Below are positions 46,803-58,712 of a stretch of DNA of 64,000 nucleotides, piece after piece. Below the pieces are notes generated by a model. The model was given only the letters and a program-made list of their open reading frames with translations, ran no database searches and was not told where the DNA came from. The stretch is from Ctenosaura bakeri (Eukaryota; Chordata; Lepidosauria; Squamata; Iguanidae). The stretch's first letter is position 1. Each line of letters begins with the position of its first letter. The stretch lies in the NCBI GenBank assembly GCA_948474755.1, contig CAOLHI010002561.1:1-64000 (forward strand), written 5' to 3'. The translations under genes and the position numbers were made by a program.

Positions 46803-49641
46803 GCACACTACAAGTATATCATTGTTTGAGTTATGGTGATGAAAAACCTCAGGACTTAATCTGACCAAATGCAAATAATGGTCTATTAGAAGGTAATTAT
46901 GCTTACGAGGAAGCAGCATAAATGGCAATGATGGTGGAAGGAAATTTTCTTTGTTGGAAATACATTGTGCTGTATAATGGAACTTTCCAAGACAGAAGAG
47001 ACATATTATGATCTGACTGAAATTCTAGTGGTTCCTGCATCACAGTGTTGAGGCCCTATGTGGATACAATCCTCTCACTGATTCTGACTGAAAATGTCTT
47101 ATTGAGGTAGATCATACACAGGATGTGTGTGTGGCTGTTATTTGCCATGACTGCAGTACATAAGTCAAAGTTTAGATATAGACATCAATCCAGATTCAGA
47201 TTTTTAGTCAGCTGGAAAAAAACAAAACTACCAGAGTTAAATCTAGAAAGCTGACACTGAGTGAATCAACTTCTTCTAGTCCAAGCAGAGCTCAAGCTAC
47301 ATCTTTCCCTCAATACCCTGTTCATTGTCCACCACTGTTTCCTAATTTATTTTATCTTTTTTAATTAATTAAAAAAATTTTTTTAAAAAAAAAAGCTCCA
47401 TTTTTAGTGTATTTAATTGACCTGGGGAAATTAGGAAGAAGTGTTCTTCCAGTTTCCCATAGTGGAATCGAACTTATTTCATTACTACTGATGACTCAAG
47501 TTCTCAGGAAGAGACCTCTACCTATCTCCAGATGTTTTTAATTGTGGATAATGCACCATAGTCAGCTACACCTTACCATTGCACTTTGAGAGAACAGATA
47601 TTAAAAACATGTGCTGGTAGGGCTTTTCAACCTCTCTGGAGATGGTTATAGACGTTTTCTTTCCTTCCTTTTTTTCTGAAGTGGTTTATCTATTAACCAC
47701 AGGCACTTTTTAGTTCTTCAAAAGAAGTAATAGTGTAAATTACAGAGGGGGAAAAAAAACACTTCTCAATCCTTCTTTGCCAGCCTCTACTGATGTGTAG
47801 GAAAGAAATCTATATTCCTGGGGAGCAACAGGTAGGGGTGTCCCTCCTACAAATTGTTCATAATGGTGGGGAAGAGGAGAGGAAACAAGAATATGTTTAG
47901 GTATGTTACTGTGAGATATTTAGAAAACTAACACAGCTACTTTTGTTTCTTGTCCTGAGCCCTTTTTCTGGAAGGAAGGAAGGAAGGAAGGAAGGAAAAA
48001 TTCTTAGAGATTCAGAATCTGCTACTGATTTTGGAAATATTCCAGTTTTGGGAGTATGTGGATCAAAAGCTTGTTGCTACCAGGTATTCAGAAGAAATAA
48101 ATAAACATAGTGTTTTATAAATTGGTGGAGAGGGGAGAGCAATCTTCATTACACATAAAGGGCTGGCCACAGCAGAAAGTACATTTTGTCATTATCTAAG
48201 TATATACTTTGCCTCCCACCTGCCTTACTCAGTTACATGGCAGAGTGAAAGATAGAACAAATATACTGTCTATCACAAAGGAAAGAACACACGTCTATGA
48301 GACCATAACAGTGCAGCATGACCCGCAGCATCTTATCTCCTAAAAAATGCATCTCCCTCATGCAGTTGACATCATAGGCATTTTCAACACCTTTCAGAAT
48401 GTACACAGATCTGTTGGTCTTTGACTTGATGTGCTTCACTGAAGGAGATTTCACAAAAAAGAAAGTCAATCAAATATGTTTAAGAGGCAAGACTATCTTT
48501 TCCCATTGCCTGATTTCCTTTTGTATGGTAGAAAACTCAATTTAGAATGTCCACCAGATTTGTTAACATGTTGCAGAACAGACCTTCAGCTTCTGAATTA
48601 GAGTACTTGTTGAAGTACTGCATGTTCATTCTGTACAGATAAAGCAGGTTGGTAAGCTTTGACATCAGACCATGCTTTTCTAAGAAGACAGGGCAGAGGT
48701 AGGAGTTGAGGAATAGTTCAGTATCTATGATGCTGTGCTCTAGTCAGTCTGAACTTCTGGAAAGCCTCTTAAATGGCAAACTGTGAAATATATCTATAGA
48801 CCCAAAGAAGGGGACACCAAGTTTCAAAGATGAAACACACATTAAGGAATGTAAAATGTCAAGCTCTGGTATGAGGCAAGATGCAGGGAGGATAACTTCA
48901 GTATAAAAGTGCAAATAGGTACAGCTATGTTCCCCTGCCTATAATTTACCCACTGCAACAACCTTCCCACCAAGCCACCAGCATCACCACCAGACCATCA
49001 CTTCTCCATTTGATACCACTCTCACATTCCTACTGTTTCAATCAGCTTTGAGGCACTGGCTACCACTGTCATGTAGATCATCCCTTAGGACTGGGATTTT
49101 CTTCTTCACCAATAGGTTATGATAGGGACTTAAAGTACAGAATAGATGCCTAAAAACTGATTGTCAGACAAAAGCCAAGACAATGGGCAACCACACCAAG
49201 GATGGATAATGAAAGTCGGGATTTCTGACTTCCATTGTAGGGAGGGGAATTGTAGTTTAGGAGTTACCTGTTCACCATGCAAGGTGAGGCTATCAGGGAT
49301 TTATACCAGTCATAGCCAGCCCAAGCTCTTCATATTACACTTTTGTTGCCTGAAGATGTCTTTTATGCCCAAGCATACACTGTGCCAGGCAGCTGGCCAC
49401 AAATATTAGGGGTTTTTATTTGATTTATATTTCTAGGTAGACATGTTGATATTGGGTGTGGGATAGGATATGTGAACTAATCATTTATTCATATGTATTT
49501 AGAACCTGTAAATCCTACCAGCAACAGAGGTTCCTGCTGTCTCTAGGATCAATGATCCTGATTATTTTGGTGATTGTATTCTTCTTTTCTCCCATTTATC
49601 CACAATAAATTCTGGGACTCATTCTTGAGAGGGCATATCAC
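46802..49641. other. No gene seen; (GGAA)n at 47973
   Basis: AT-rich DNA with a (GGAA)n run at 47971-47996 and an A/T homopolymer patch at 47358-47394. No coding motif. Confidence 0.5.
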
Positions 49642-49642
49642 G

Positions 49643-49674
<32 letters not shown>
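49642..49674 (+). repeat. (GTT)n microsatellite, the tail of the antisense BovB
   Basis: Eleven GTT units that read (AAC)n on the minus strand, directly after the LINE 3' end. The same triplet type follows the SINE tails. Confidence 0.85.
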
Positions 49675-52290
49675 AACTGCTATCAGGTCAACCTCAACCT
49701 ATAGCAACCCTATGGATGAGAGACTTCCCAGCCACTCTATCATAAATTGCCCAGCTCAGGTCTTGCAGACTGAGGGACATGTCTTTCTTGCTCAAGTCTA
49801 TCCATCTATGATTTTGTCTTTTTCTTTTCCTTCGGCCTTCTACCTTGTCAAGCAATATTGTTTTTTATCTAGTGAGTTTCATGATGTGGCTAAAATACAA
49901 CAGCCCCAGTTTAGTAATCTTGGCTTCTTGAGAGAGATCAGATTTGATTTGCTCTAGGACTCATTTGTTTGTCTTTTTAGCACTCCAAAGCATCCATGGA
50001 ACTCTTCTCCAGCACCGCATTTTAAATGAGTTGATTTTTTTCCCCAGTTAGCTTTCCTCACTGTCTAATATGATGGCATGGACAATCCTAACTGTAGTAT
50101 TCAATGATATATCTTTATACTTCAGGATCTTGTCTAGTTTCTTTATAGCTGCCATTCGAAGTCCTAGTCTTCTTCTGGTATCTTTACTACAGTCTCCATT
50201 CTGATTAATGACTGAGATAAGGTATAGAAAATCTTGAACTATTTCAATGTCTTCATTGTCTACTCTAAGATTATGTAAATCTGTTCCACTGTAAACCTGC
50301 CTTTGCACTTTTTGCCTTGCCTTTCTTCAGTAATTGTTCCAAATGTTGCTGCTTTCTGCTAGTAGTATGGTGTCATCTGTTGATTTCCTTCTTCCAATTT
50401 TCATACCTCCTTCTTCTGAATCTAGTCGTATGATATGTTCAACATACAAGCTGAACAGATAAGATGATAAAATGCAGGATGACGTGATCCCTTGCCAATT
50501 GGAAACTGTTCTGTTTCTCTGTATTCTGTCCTAACAATAGCCTGTTGTCCTGCATACAGGTTACACATCAGGAAAATCAAGTGTTGTGGCACACTCATTT
50601 CTTTAAGAATGATCCATAGTTTCTCATGATCTACACAATCAAAAGCTTTGCTATAGTCTACAAAGCACAGGCTGATTTTCTTTTGAAATTCTTTGGTGCA
50701 CTCCTTTATCTAACATATGTTTGCAATATGATACCAAGTGCCTCTTCCTTTCCTGAACCTAGCTTGGACATCTGACATTTCTTGCTTCATGTATGGTAAA
50801 AGTCTTTATTGTAGCATTTTGAGGATCACTTTGCTTGCATGGAAAATTAATGCAATGGTCCTTTGGTTACTGCAATCCATGGTGTCCCATTTCTTAGGGA
50901 CTGGAACATATATATATTGAGTGTTTCAAATCTCTGAGCCATCTTTTTGTTTTCCACGTTTGTTGATAGATTTTAATTAGAACTAGAGTAGATTCTGTCT
51001 CTGTAAACTGAAGCAACTCTATTGGTATGCCATCTGTTCCTGGAGATTTATTTCTCCAAAGTGTTCTATGCAGATTTCACTTTCCTTTCTAAAATTGAAG
51101 GTTCATCTTCATATGGTTCTTCTTTGAATGCATCTGTCAACTTTTCCTCTCTTTTATATAGTTATTCAGTGTATTGTTTCCATCATCTTTTTAATTCTAC
51201 TTGGTCACGTAATGTGTTCCTCTGCTTGTTATAGAGCATCCCCACTCTTGGTTTAAATTTCCGTTTGATTTCTCAGATCTTGTACAAAAGGTTTATTGTT
51301 CTTCCTTTTTTGTTGTTGTAATCTTCTATTTCTTTGCATTGATTATTATAGTAGTTCTCCTTGTTCCTGCACACAAGTCATGGAATGCACAAGTTGCATT
51401 CAGGGTTCTGACCCTGTCACCTTTTACTTTTGTTTCTCGTCTGTCTTTAACTGCTGGAAGAGTTTCATCTGTCATCCACTGAGGCTTTTCTTTCTTTTTG
51501 ACTACAGATAGTGCCTTTTTGCATTCCTTTCTGACAACAGCCCTGGCTTCAGTACAGAGTTTTGGCTCCTGGTTAGTAGTTCATGGTCTATGCCACAATC
51601 TGTTTTTGTAGAGAGAATGGAGCTTCTTCATTTTCTGTTTCGAATTGACCATTTGAATTCTATATGGACCGTCATGTGATATCCATGTATATACAGTCAT
51701 CTCTCTGGTTGCTTGAAGAGTGTGAGATTAATAAACTGTTGGCCTCATAAAATTCAGTCAATAATAAATCTCCTGCTTCATTTCTTGATCCTAGACCAAA
51801 ATTCCTTACAGTCTTTGATTCTGCTCTATCTCCTTCTGATGCATTCCAACTGCATATGATTAACAATAAGTTTTCCTTGGTGTATGATCAATTTCTTCCT
51901 GGACTCCTTCATAGAATCTTTCCATTTCTTCTTCTCCTTCTCTGTCATTGGAACATATCCTTGGATTATGGTTATATTGATGGGTTTTCCCTGAAGTCTT
52001 ATTGCCATGATTTGGTAATACTTTGCATTGTATACTTTGATTTTTGCTACATCTGTCCTCACTATAAATGCTATCCCATTTCTTCTTTGATTTTCATTTC
52101 CTGAATAAAACACTGTGTAATTATCTGACTCAAAATTATCTGACCCATTCTTGTCCACTTTAGCTCACTCACCCCAAGCACTGCAGTGTTTGCATGTTCC
52201 ATTTCTTGTTTTACTATGTCTATCCCCTGGATTCATGTGCCTCTCATTCCATGATCCTATAATATGTATTATGCAACTTTTGATTTTCCA
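49675..52290 (-). mobile_element. BovB/RTE-type LINE, antisense, long but decayed
   Basis: On the minus strand, the endonuclease start near 52170-51830 contains ESDNYTVFYSGNENQRRNGI and GKPINITIIQGYVP. Then LGSRNEAGDLLL follows (near 51790). The RT holds CFVDYSKAFDCVDHE (motif A, about 50640-50690) and TDDTILLAESS (motif C, about 50360-50390; usually YADDT-like). The C-terminal part has NGDCSKDTRRRLGLRMAAIK, then KLDKILKYKDISL, and KKTNE. The 3' UTR ends 'GGGTTGCTATAGGTTGAGG' before the (AAC)n tail. Many stops and shifts. The 5' edge is unclear; related sequence may continue to about 52780. In the family this is a single-ORF retrotransposon known for horizontal spread among squamates and ruminants. 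Confidence 0.82.
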
Positions 52291-52327
52291 TGATCCTATA
52301 TCATGTGTTATGCAGCTTTTGACTTTT
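52249..52327 (+). repeat. 39-40-bp tandem duplication
   Basis: Two units, each starting CCATGATCCTAT and ending GCARCTTTTGAYTTT, differ at a handful of positions. They sit at the 5' edge of the antisense BovB. Confidence 0.8.
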
Positions 52328-53096
52328 GCCTCTGAGTATGTCAACAGATGAACATCCTTTTGGCTTGAGTCCAGTTGTGTCATTAGTCACACAGCAATTG
52401 TAATTGTCCTCTGTTCTTCCCCAGTAGCTTGCTGAGTGCCTTCCAACCTGGGAGTCTCATCTTCTGACACTATCTTTTGTTTCATTTTTGATTGTTTCAT
52501 AATAGTATTTTCATGATAAAAGACATCCAAAAGGGGTTTACTGTGCCTTCTCCTGCACAGTACCAACAAGTATCAACTGTCATTGTTTCTTATGAGACCC
52601 TCCGTCAGTGTCACCCCCCACTAATGCTGCTGCCCAGTAGCTGTTTGGCATGTTTAGTCTGGTTCCTCAGCAAAACCTTGTCTGACATGAGAGACTCTAC
52701 TAGCAACACAGGTGCCACCAGCGTAGCCTCTTACCTTATAAGAGCACAAAATCACACCACCATAGGAAAGTAGTGTCGTTGGTGGGGCATATCACATAAG
52801 GAAGCACAAATCTCTGTGTTGCACAACATCCAAGTTTTGCTGCACAAACATACTATTTCTGTTTTATAGAAGTACTTGGGCCAACTTAATATTTAGAATA
52901 TTGCTTCTTCTGACACAAAGCTATTTCTGGGTGGCACCAGCAAATCTCACAATAGGTACAAAAATATAGGAAAATACATTTTCACAAATAGCTTCAAGAA
53001 TAGTCTACAATGTAGCTTCATTTTTAGTCTTCATGGCAATGGGTAATTTAAGCCTAGAGATCTCATTGGCCTTTTTTGCACCCTACCTTATCCCAG
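52328..53096. other. Possible 5' part of the BovB; otherwise nothing seen
   Basis: A minus-strand frame near 52770-52620 gives protein-like runs (e.g. LRNQTKHAKQLLGSS) that could be the upstream part of the BovB ORF. I cannot confirm it. Confidence 0.35.
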
Positions 53097-53295
53097 CGGC
53101 ATCCTGTGGAGATCCTGGCAGTGGCTCTGCCTCAAGAGAGTGTGATGGGAGCACTCCCCTCCACACTGGCTGTCTCTGTGATCCAGAAAGAGTGATGGCC
53201 CTGCCTCTTCCTGCCACAGCACAGCCAGGTAGTTTCCCAGGCTGTGCTGGGTCAGGAAGTGCAGCCACTGCACTTCTGGACCCTCCACACAGCAG
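53097..53295 (+). other. GC-richer block with splice-like borders, not a proven exon
   Basis: Preceded by a pyrimidine-rich 'CCTACCTTATCCCAG' acceptor-like site and followed by a perfect AGCAG|GTAAGT donor match at 53291-53301. A frame is open from 53033 to 53299, but its composition (Pro/Ser/Gly) matches no family I know, and the opposite strand is open too. It may be an exapted repeat or chance. Confidence 0.25.
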
Positions 53296-54481
53296 GTAAG
53301 TGTGGGATGGTGGTGTGATCATTGATCATGACAGGGAAAACCCATCAATGATTTACTCTGTGATTGTGCCCCCTGGGGACAAAAGAAGGACAGGCCCGTG
53401 AAGACATCATGCATAACTGTCATTGCAGTACCAACCTTCTCCTGTCTCCATTGTGGGAAAGAGCCATAGTCCTAAATTTATACAAAACACACACACACAC
53501 ACACAAATCTCACTCAGGTCCTGGTACTAAGGTTAGTTTCTCAAGGAAACTGCAGACAGAAATGGTAAGGGTAAAGAAACGAATAGATATCTGAATCTTT
53601 AGAAGGAGATACTTCCCATACTTGAACCAGCATGGTTTTTAAAAGCAATTTCATATAACTTGAGGCAACAGATAATTCAAGGATGAGAAAACAAATTGGA
53701 CCAACAGTTCAAAAGTTTAAAGCAAAAATTCAAAACAATGTGTCCTTGATCAAGAAGTTCATGGTACAAATTGTTGATAGACATCTTTTCATACCTTAAA
53801 CAAAAACAATATTCAAGAATATTGCAATTCAGACACCTTTCTCTAGCGTAGCCCTGTTCTGGCATGCACTTCAAATGAAAACTCAAGCCAGCTTAATAAT
53901 CTTTGATGCTATGAATTTGTCTCACAGAATGTTTAAAAGTGCACTTGATATGCCTACAGGAGATGATATACATAATTTCAATAAGCTGGTGATACCTGTG
54001 AGTTCAAACTGGAAGGTAATTCACTCCTGCAAGCTCTCACTCCACAATAAACTGCTAATAAGTCAGGCACAAAAGAATTTGTAATTCAAATTAAAAGCTT
54101 GCTGCAAGTAAAAGACACAAATTGTTGCTGCAGAAACCTGAAGGTTGATGGTTTAAACTGTAGCATGCCAGCAACATTTGCCAGATGTGATATATGAGCA
54201 ATATATCTCAAATAAATTATGGAAGCATGCCACCTTATTTCTGGGGGTAAAAGTATTTGCCTATTTTTCACTGCTGCAGCATAGAGGCTTTTAAAATTAG
54301 GCCATCCCAAGATGGTAAGTAAAAACCCAAGGTTTCTACCTGTTGTATCTTTCCATAGTTCTGTCATTAACTATTGGACATAGCTGAATGGAACCTGCAA
54401 GAGCCATGGCAATATACCTGTGAATATTTGTTGATGGTGGCAGGACGAAGAGCAATTGCTTTAACCACTGGATGTGGATAT
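53296..54481. other. No gene seen; (CA)n at 53487
   Basis: AT-rich DNA with a (CA)n run at 53486-53506. No motif. Confidence 0.45.
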
Positions 54482-54648
54482 GTTGTTGTTGCTGCTGCTG
54501 CTGCTGCTGTTGTGTCTCTTCAAGTTGTTTCTGACTTAAGGAGACCCTAAGGCAAACCTGTCACACAGTTTTCTGGGACTGAGAGCATGTGATGTGCCCA
54601 AGGTAACCCAATGGGATTCCATGGACAAGCAGGGATGTATTCTAAGCA
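54482..54648 (-). mobile_element. tRNA-derived squamate SINE (antisense), head missing
   Basis: Starts with a (GTT/GCT)n run, the inverted A-rich tail, then 'TCTTCAAGTTGTTTCTGAC', 'GCAAACCTGTCAC' and 'AATGGGATTCCATGGAC'. The sequence ends before the tRNA-like head: a 5'-truncated copy. Confidence 0.8.
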
Positions 54649-54855
54649 TGTGGATTTCTAGGATATGAAACAGAATGTTCTTTGAAATGGAGCTGGAGTC
54701 TGATCTGACCACTATTACTTTACAAATTGCATTTATTCTAATATCATTTGCACACAAATAGGGCTTGATGACTTGCACAAAGAAGTAGTTTGTGTCTTAT
54801 TAACTATTTTATATGTTGGAAATCATTAATATCATTTTATGCTCCCTGTAAACCA
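54649..54855. other. No gene seen
   Basis: Short unannotated stretch. Confidence 0.4.
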
Positions 54856-55065
54856 AAGTTCCTTCACACTACTGAATTATAGTAGTATGATTCCACTTGA
54901 ACTGCCATACCTCCATCCTATGTAATCTGGGGAGCTGCCATACAGAGAAGCCAGAGAACTCTTCCAATGCCTCACCAAACTGCAAACCCCAAGATTCCAT
55001 AAGATGAAGCTATGGCAGTTAAAGAGGCATCATAGTTGTATAATTGTCTAGTGTGAAAGGACCCC
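54856..55065. mobile_element. Palindromic MITE, GGGCCCTTTC family (copy 5)
   Basis: 'TTCCTTCACACTACTGAATT' on the left faces GGGGTCCTTTCACACTAGAC (inverted right end). The interior shares 'AACTGCCATA' and 'AAGATTCCATAAGATG' with copy 4, so these two form a subfamily. No clear duplication. Confidence 0.75.
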
Positions 55066-55331
55066 AGTGGAGTGAGAAAATTTAAAACCATAGAACACAA
55101 ACAATAAAAAAGTAGACACTCAATTAAAAACAAGTTAAAATAGTATCAGTCTATACTCAAGAACAATAATGGCTGAGGTCTCAAAAGAACCAAAGTATGT
55201 TTTTAAAAAGTGAAGTTTCAAAAAAACAACAACAACAAAGTCTTCACCTGGCACCAAAATGACCACAGTGTAGCTACCAGGAGAACTTTTTGCAAAGAGG
55301 ACATTACATGACCAAGGTACTAACAGTGAAA
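55066..55331. other. No gene seen
   Basis: AT-rich DNA with a CAA-repeat near 55222-55236. Confidence 0.4.
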
Positions 55332-55379
55332 AATCTCCACTTATCTTCAATCTCCACTTATCTTCAATCTCCACTTATC
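55332..55379 (+). repeat. 17-bp tandem repeat, about three copies
   Basis: AATCTCCACTTATCTTC twice, then AATCTCCACTTATC. The last unit is also the outer edge of the inverted repeat that follows. Confidence 0.9.
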
Positions 55380-55632
55380 AGTCAACTGCTGCTGCAATCA
55401 ACAGAGGCTTATTCCCCTATCACTCAGGAAGTGGCTGACTGACATTCTCATTCCCCCTCATGTGAGCTATCTCTGCTGCAAGGGGGATTGCAATAGGGAT
55501 CCTGTTTCTGCCTGTTGCAATGGAGATCACTCATGCAAGGGGGTGGGAACATTAGTCAGCTGCTTCCTAAGTGATAGGGAACAGACCCCTCCCAATTGCT
55601 GCAGCTGCTGATCAGTAAGTGGGGGTGGAGAT
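55366..55632. repeat. Long imperfect inverted repeat (foldback), arms about 110 bp
   Basis: The left arm runs from 'AATCTCCACTTATCAGTCAA' through 'CCCCTATCACTCAGGAAG' to 'TGAGCTATCTCTGCTGCAA'. The right arm, inverted, reads 'CACTTACTGATCAGCAGC', 'TTCCCTATCACTTAGGAAG' and 'GAGTGATCTCCATTGCAA'. A short loop lies at about 55475-55515. Non-coding; transposon-like but no family recognised. Confidence 0.8.
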
Positions 55633-55982
55633 ATTGGGCCAAGATTCACTATGCAGCTACATAAGCACCATGATTAAGTAGCAGTGTTGTGAACAGAGGA
55701 TTCTGGCTGCCTATCCTCAGTAAGCCCTTTCCTTTGGCTGTATCATTTCATGAGGGATCCAGAGAAGAACTTCTGAAGATGTACCTTACTATTACTAAGC
55801 TGTTCAGGATCTTAAAGCACTTTGAAATGGGTCAAAAATGAACTAGAAGCCATGTAGATTAGAAAGTGTGACCCTTGTATGATTGTATCAGCCAAAGTTA
55901 TTACCCTGAACAGGTACAGCCCATACAATCTTTCAGAAGACCAGACCAAAAAAATCCCAGAGGGTGGATTATATATATCTAG
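55633..55982. other. No gene seen
   Basis: No recognised structure. Confidence 0.4.
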
Positions 55983-56215
55983 TCTGTGTGCCTTCAAGTC
56001 ATTTCTAGTTTATGATAACCCTAAGGCAAACATATTATGAGGTTTTCTTGGCAAGATTTGTTAAAGGGAGGCATGTCTTTGTCTTCTTGTGAGGCTGAGA
56101 GTGTGTGGCTTGCCTAAGGTCACCTAGTAGGTTTCCATGGCTAAGCAGGGATTCAAACCCTGATCTCCAGAGTCATAGTCCAACACTTAAGTCATTACCC
56201 CACACCGACTCTCTT
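55983..56215 (-). mobile_element. tRNA-derived squamate SINE (antisense)
   Basis: 'GTGTGCCTTCAAGTCATTTC', 'AGGTTTTCTTGGCAAGATTT', 'GGTTTCCATGGCTAAGCAGG', and the head 'CATTACCCCACACCGACTC'. Near full length. Confidence 0.88.
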
Positions 56216-56362
56216 CATACATTATATATTCCTCTAAGTTGACAAAAGGATCTCTGCACTCTCAAAGCCAATTGTTCCTTCAGTAATAATGCTGCTTTCA
56301 AAGGTATCCAAATATTGATGTCTCCAAAACAGGTTGAACAACAGTGAATTGGGTAGAGGTAA
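56216..56362. other. Spacer before the solo LTR
   Basis: Nothing recognised; it ends with the GTAA target duplication at 56359-56362. Confidence 0.4.
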
Positions 56363-57240
56363 TGTTACCCTGTATGTTGGGGGTCCCGGGAGGGGCGCCC
56401 AAATAACCAAATAAAAACACAAGTTGGGGGAATTTAACTCTAGCACTCTCTCAGCTAAACAAGAGGCAGGGTAACCCTAGCAAGGATCTTTTAACTCTAT
56501 GTATACAGCATCAGGTCAGAGAGAGGCTAGACAAGGTTTTCAGAGTAGCAAACAATATTTTATTAAAAACAAGAACCATGAAAGACAAGACATAAACTAG
56601 CTAACTGAGAAATAGAAACGGAGAGCTTTTTCGGGAAAGGCAATACAACACCTGGTCTCTTAGTCCTGGAGAGAAGCGGGGTTCTGGGGAAGAAAGCTCA
56701 GTGGGGCTCGCTGAGGGGAGTTTCCTTAGACAACTGGCAGCAAGGCGGGATGGAAGTCTAAAGTAGTCCGAAGACGTCCCAAAAGTGGGGACCTTATATA
56801 GGGTGGATTTTACCTACAGGCTATGGTATGCTCGGCGAGAACAAAGGACATTTGGAATTGGACAAAGGAGTTGGAAAAGGTCAGATTTTGCATGATGGGC
56901 TTAGCTCTTAGGACAATAGCGTGGCCAGTTTGTTAATAGCCTGACATAAAGAAATGGCTTGGCTCTTGGCTGTGTGGCTTTGTGTAAATCCGAGCAGAGC
57001 AGAGCTGGTTTGCAGGGAGGTTTTACCCTAAAGCAACGGAGAGGCTTAAGTTGCTTGCCTGAATGGGGTCTTGGAATGTACAACCATTAACGGCTGCGCC
57101 TGTACGTGCTTGTCCAGGGGGCCTCTGCAAACACGTGGAGTAGGGTGGCAGAGAAAGGTCAAGCAAAGGCCAAATTATTTGATATCAAAAGGATATCTAG
57201 TGCTCGTGCTCTCACCTGACATATCATAACCATGATAACA
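56363..57240 (-). mobile_element. Solo LTR, family A, copy 2 (antisense)
   Basis: 878 bp, reading on the minus strand from TGTTATCATGG to GGGTAACA. GTAA flanks both sides (56359-56362, 57241-57244), a 4-bp target duplication. TATA at about 56795-56801 and AATAAA at 56559-56564, both on the minus strand, keep the U3-R-U5 order. By eye the similarity to 5057-5924 is very high along the full length, with small indels (e.g. around the CTGCTCGG block). No internal coding region. Open frames on it, such as 56901-57083, are shadows. Confidence 0.88.
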
Positions 57241-58712
57241 GTAAGACCTGTGTTATTTTAACTGGGTTTCTCTAAGAGATGTTTACAGACATGACTGTTT
57301 TCATACAACAAAACCATGGAACCAAATCTGTTTTGATATGCAGTGCTATCTTTCTTTTTTTCTACTGTAAATAACTACATTTTCCTTATTTTTTTTCCAT
57401 CATAAATAACTATATTTTAAAGACAAAATCATTTCAGTTCACATACTTAAGAATGTGTATGATATTATTTGCTTTAAATAATGTTTAACTTGCCGTTAGA
57501 TGTAACACATACTTTCTGCCAAACTAGAATTGTCTCTGAAAGCAATGACACTGGATATGCTAATTAGATGCTGCCTTTGAGCAATATGATGGCCTCACTC
57601 CCTTTTCTAGAAGACACTGAAATGAGTGTGACCAAAAGAAATTGTAACTGTTAACTGCTTCAGACAATGCCAAGCTTTTATATGAAAGCAAGTTTGAGAG
57701 CAAAAGCCAAAGGGCCAAGGTGTTGTTTTAAGAGCAAAATGAGAAAGGAAGAAGGGTGAGAAACAGAGCAAAAGGAAATGAAACTCTTAACAAAAGCTGA
57801 AAGGAAATACAGTAGATTTATTCATTATTCTAGCCTTCATTTGTCTTTGAAATGCTAAGTGCTACAGCACACTGTATGTTGGCTGTATTACTGAGAGACT
57901 GTTTTATACCATAAATTCCTCCTCTTCATTTGTTCAAACTTCAACAGATAGTCCAGTATCCTAGAAGCACAGTTTCAAGCATTAGACTCTAAAGTAACAC
58001 CCTTTCCATATTTTATTCCTTGCTATCTCAGTTAAGGGACTGATACTTTTTTCTAACAGAAGCTCTGTAATCTTAGCAGCATAATGGACAGAAATACCCT
58101 CCAGCTAGGAGGTATATAATGCTATGGCTCTACTATCAGGCAGAATTTTCAGCAGTCATCTGAGTCCTAATTTTGGAGTTCAATCAACACATCCAGATGT
58201 CAGCTAAGAGTACAGCTGACTTTCCTCTTCTCTCCTTTTCTGCACAGAGAAAAAGGAGGAGGAGGAGTGGTAAAATCATTCTCTCAACCAAAACTTGCAA
58301 GAATCTTCTGAGTTATCATTGCTGGACGCAGTTGGCTTCCACAGATCCTGTCTGAGTATGGGGCACCTTCACATTCTGCTCTCCTTCCCAAAAGCAGGGT
58401 TCCACTCCACATATTGAATCAGGAAATGCAGATTTGATCAGTTCTTTTCAAAATGCCAACTGAAGAAAATCCTCCCCGATCATCTACCATGATGACTGCT
58501 GGGCTGTTGGCCATGCCAGTTGGGGTAGAAGATGGTGGAAAATGTTGTTGAAAACATCTAAAGGGCACCAGCTATAGAAGGTGACTTTCAAAGCATCCAT
58601 TTCTACTGAAGGGACAAGCATTCCAAACAATATAGACTGCCTGTCCACATGTGTTTATTAGCTCTAAAGATTGGAAAGGAATTGTAAATGATCAACAGCT
58701 AGCAAGTCACTA
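57241..58712. other. No gene seen
   Basis: AT-rich DNA. Small frames such as 58173-58355 have no motif. Confidence 0.5.

Noticed and set aside
46731..46928. Antisense frame with a poly-histidine run
   Set aside because: It is a translation of the (GAT)n microsatellite.
55332..55379. CRISPR-like array
   Set aside because: The three 17-bp units are directly adjacent with no spacers, and the genome is eukaryotic.
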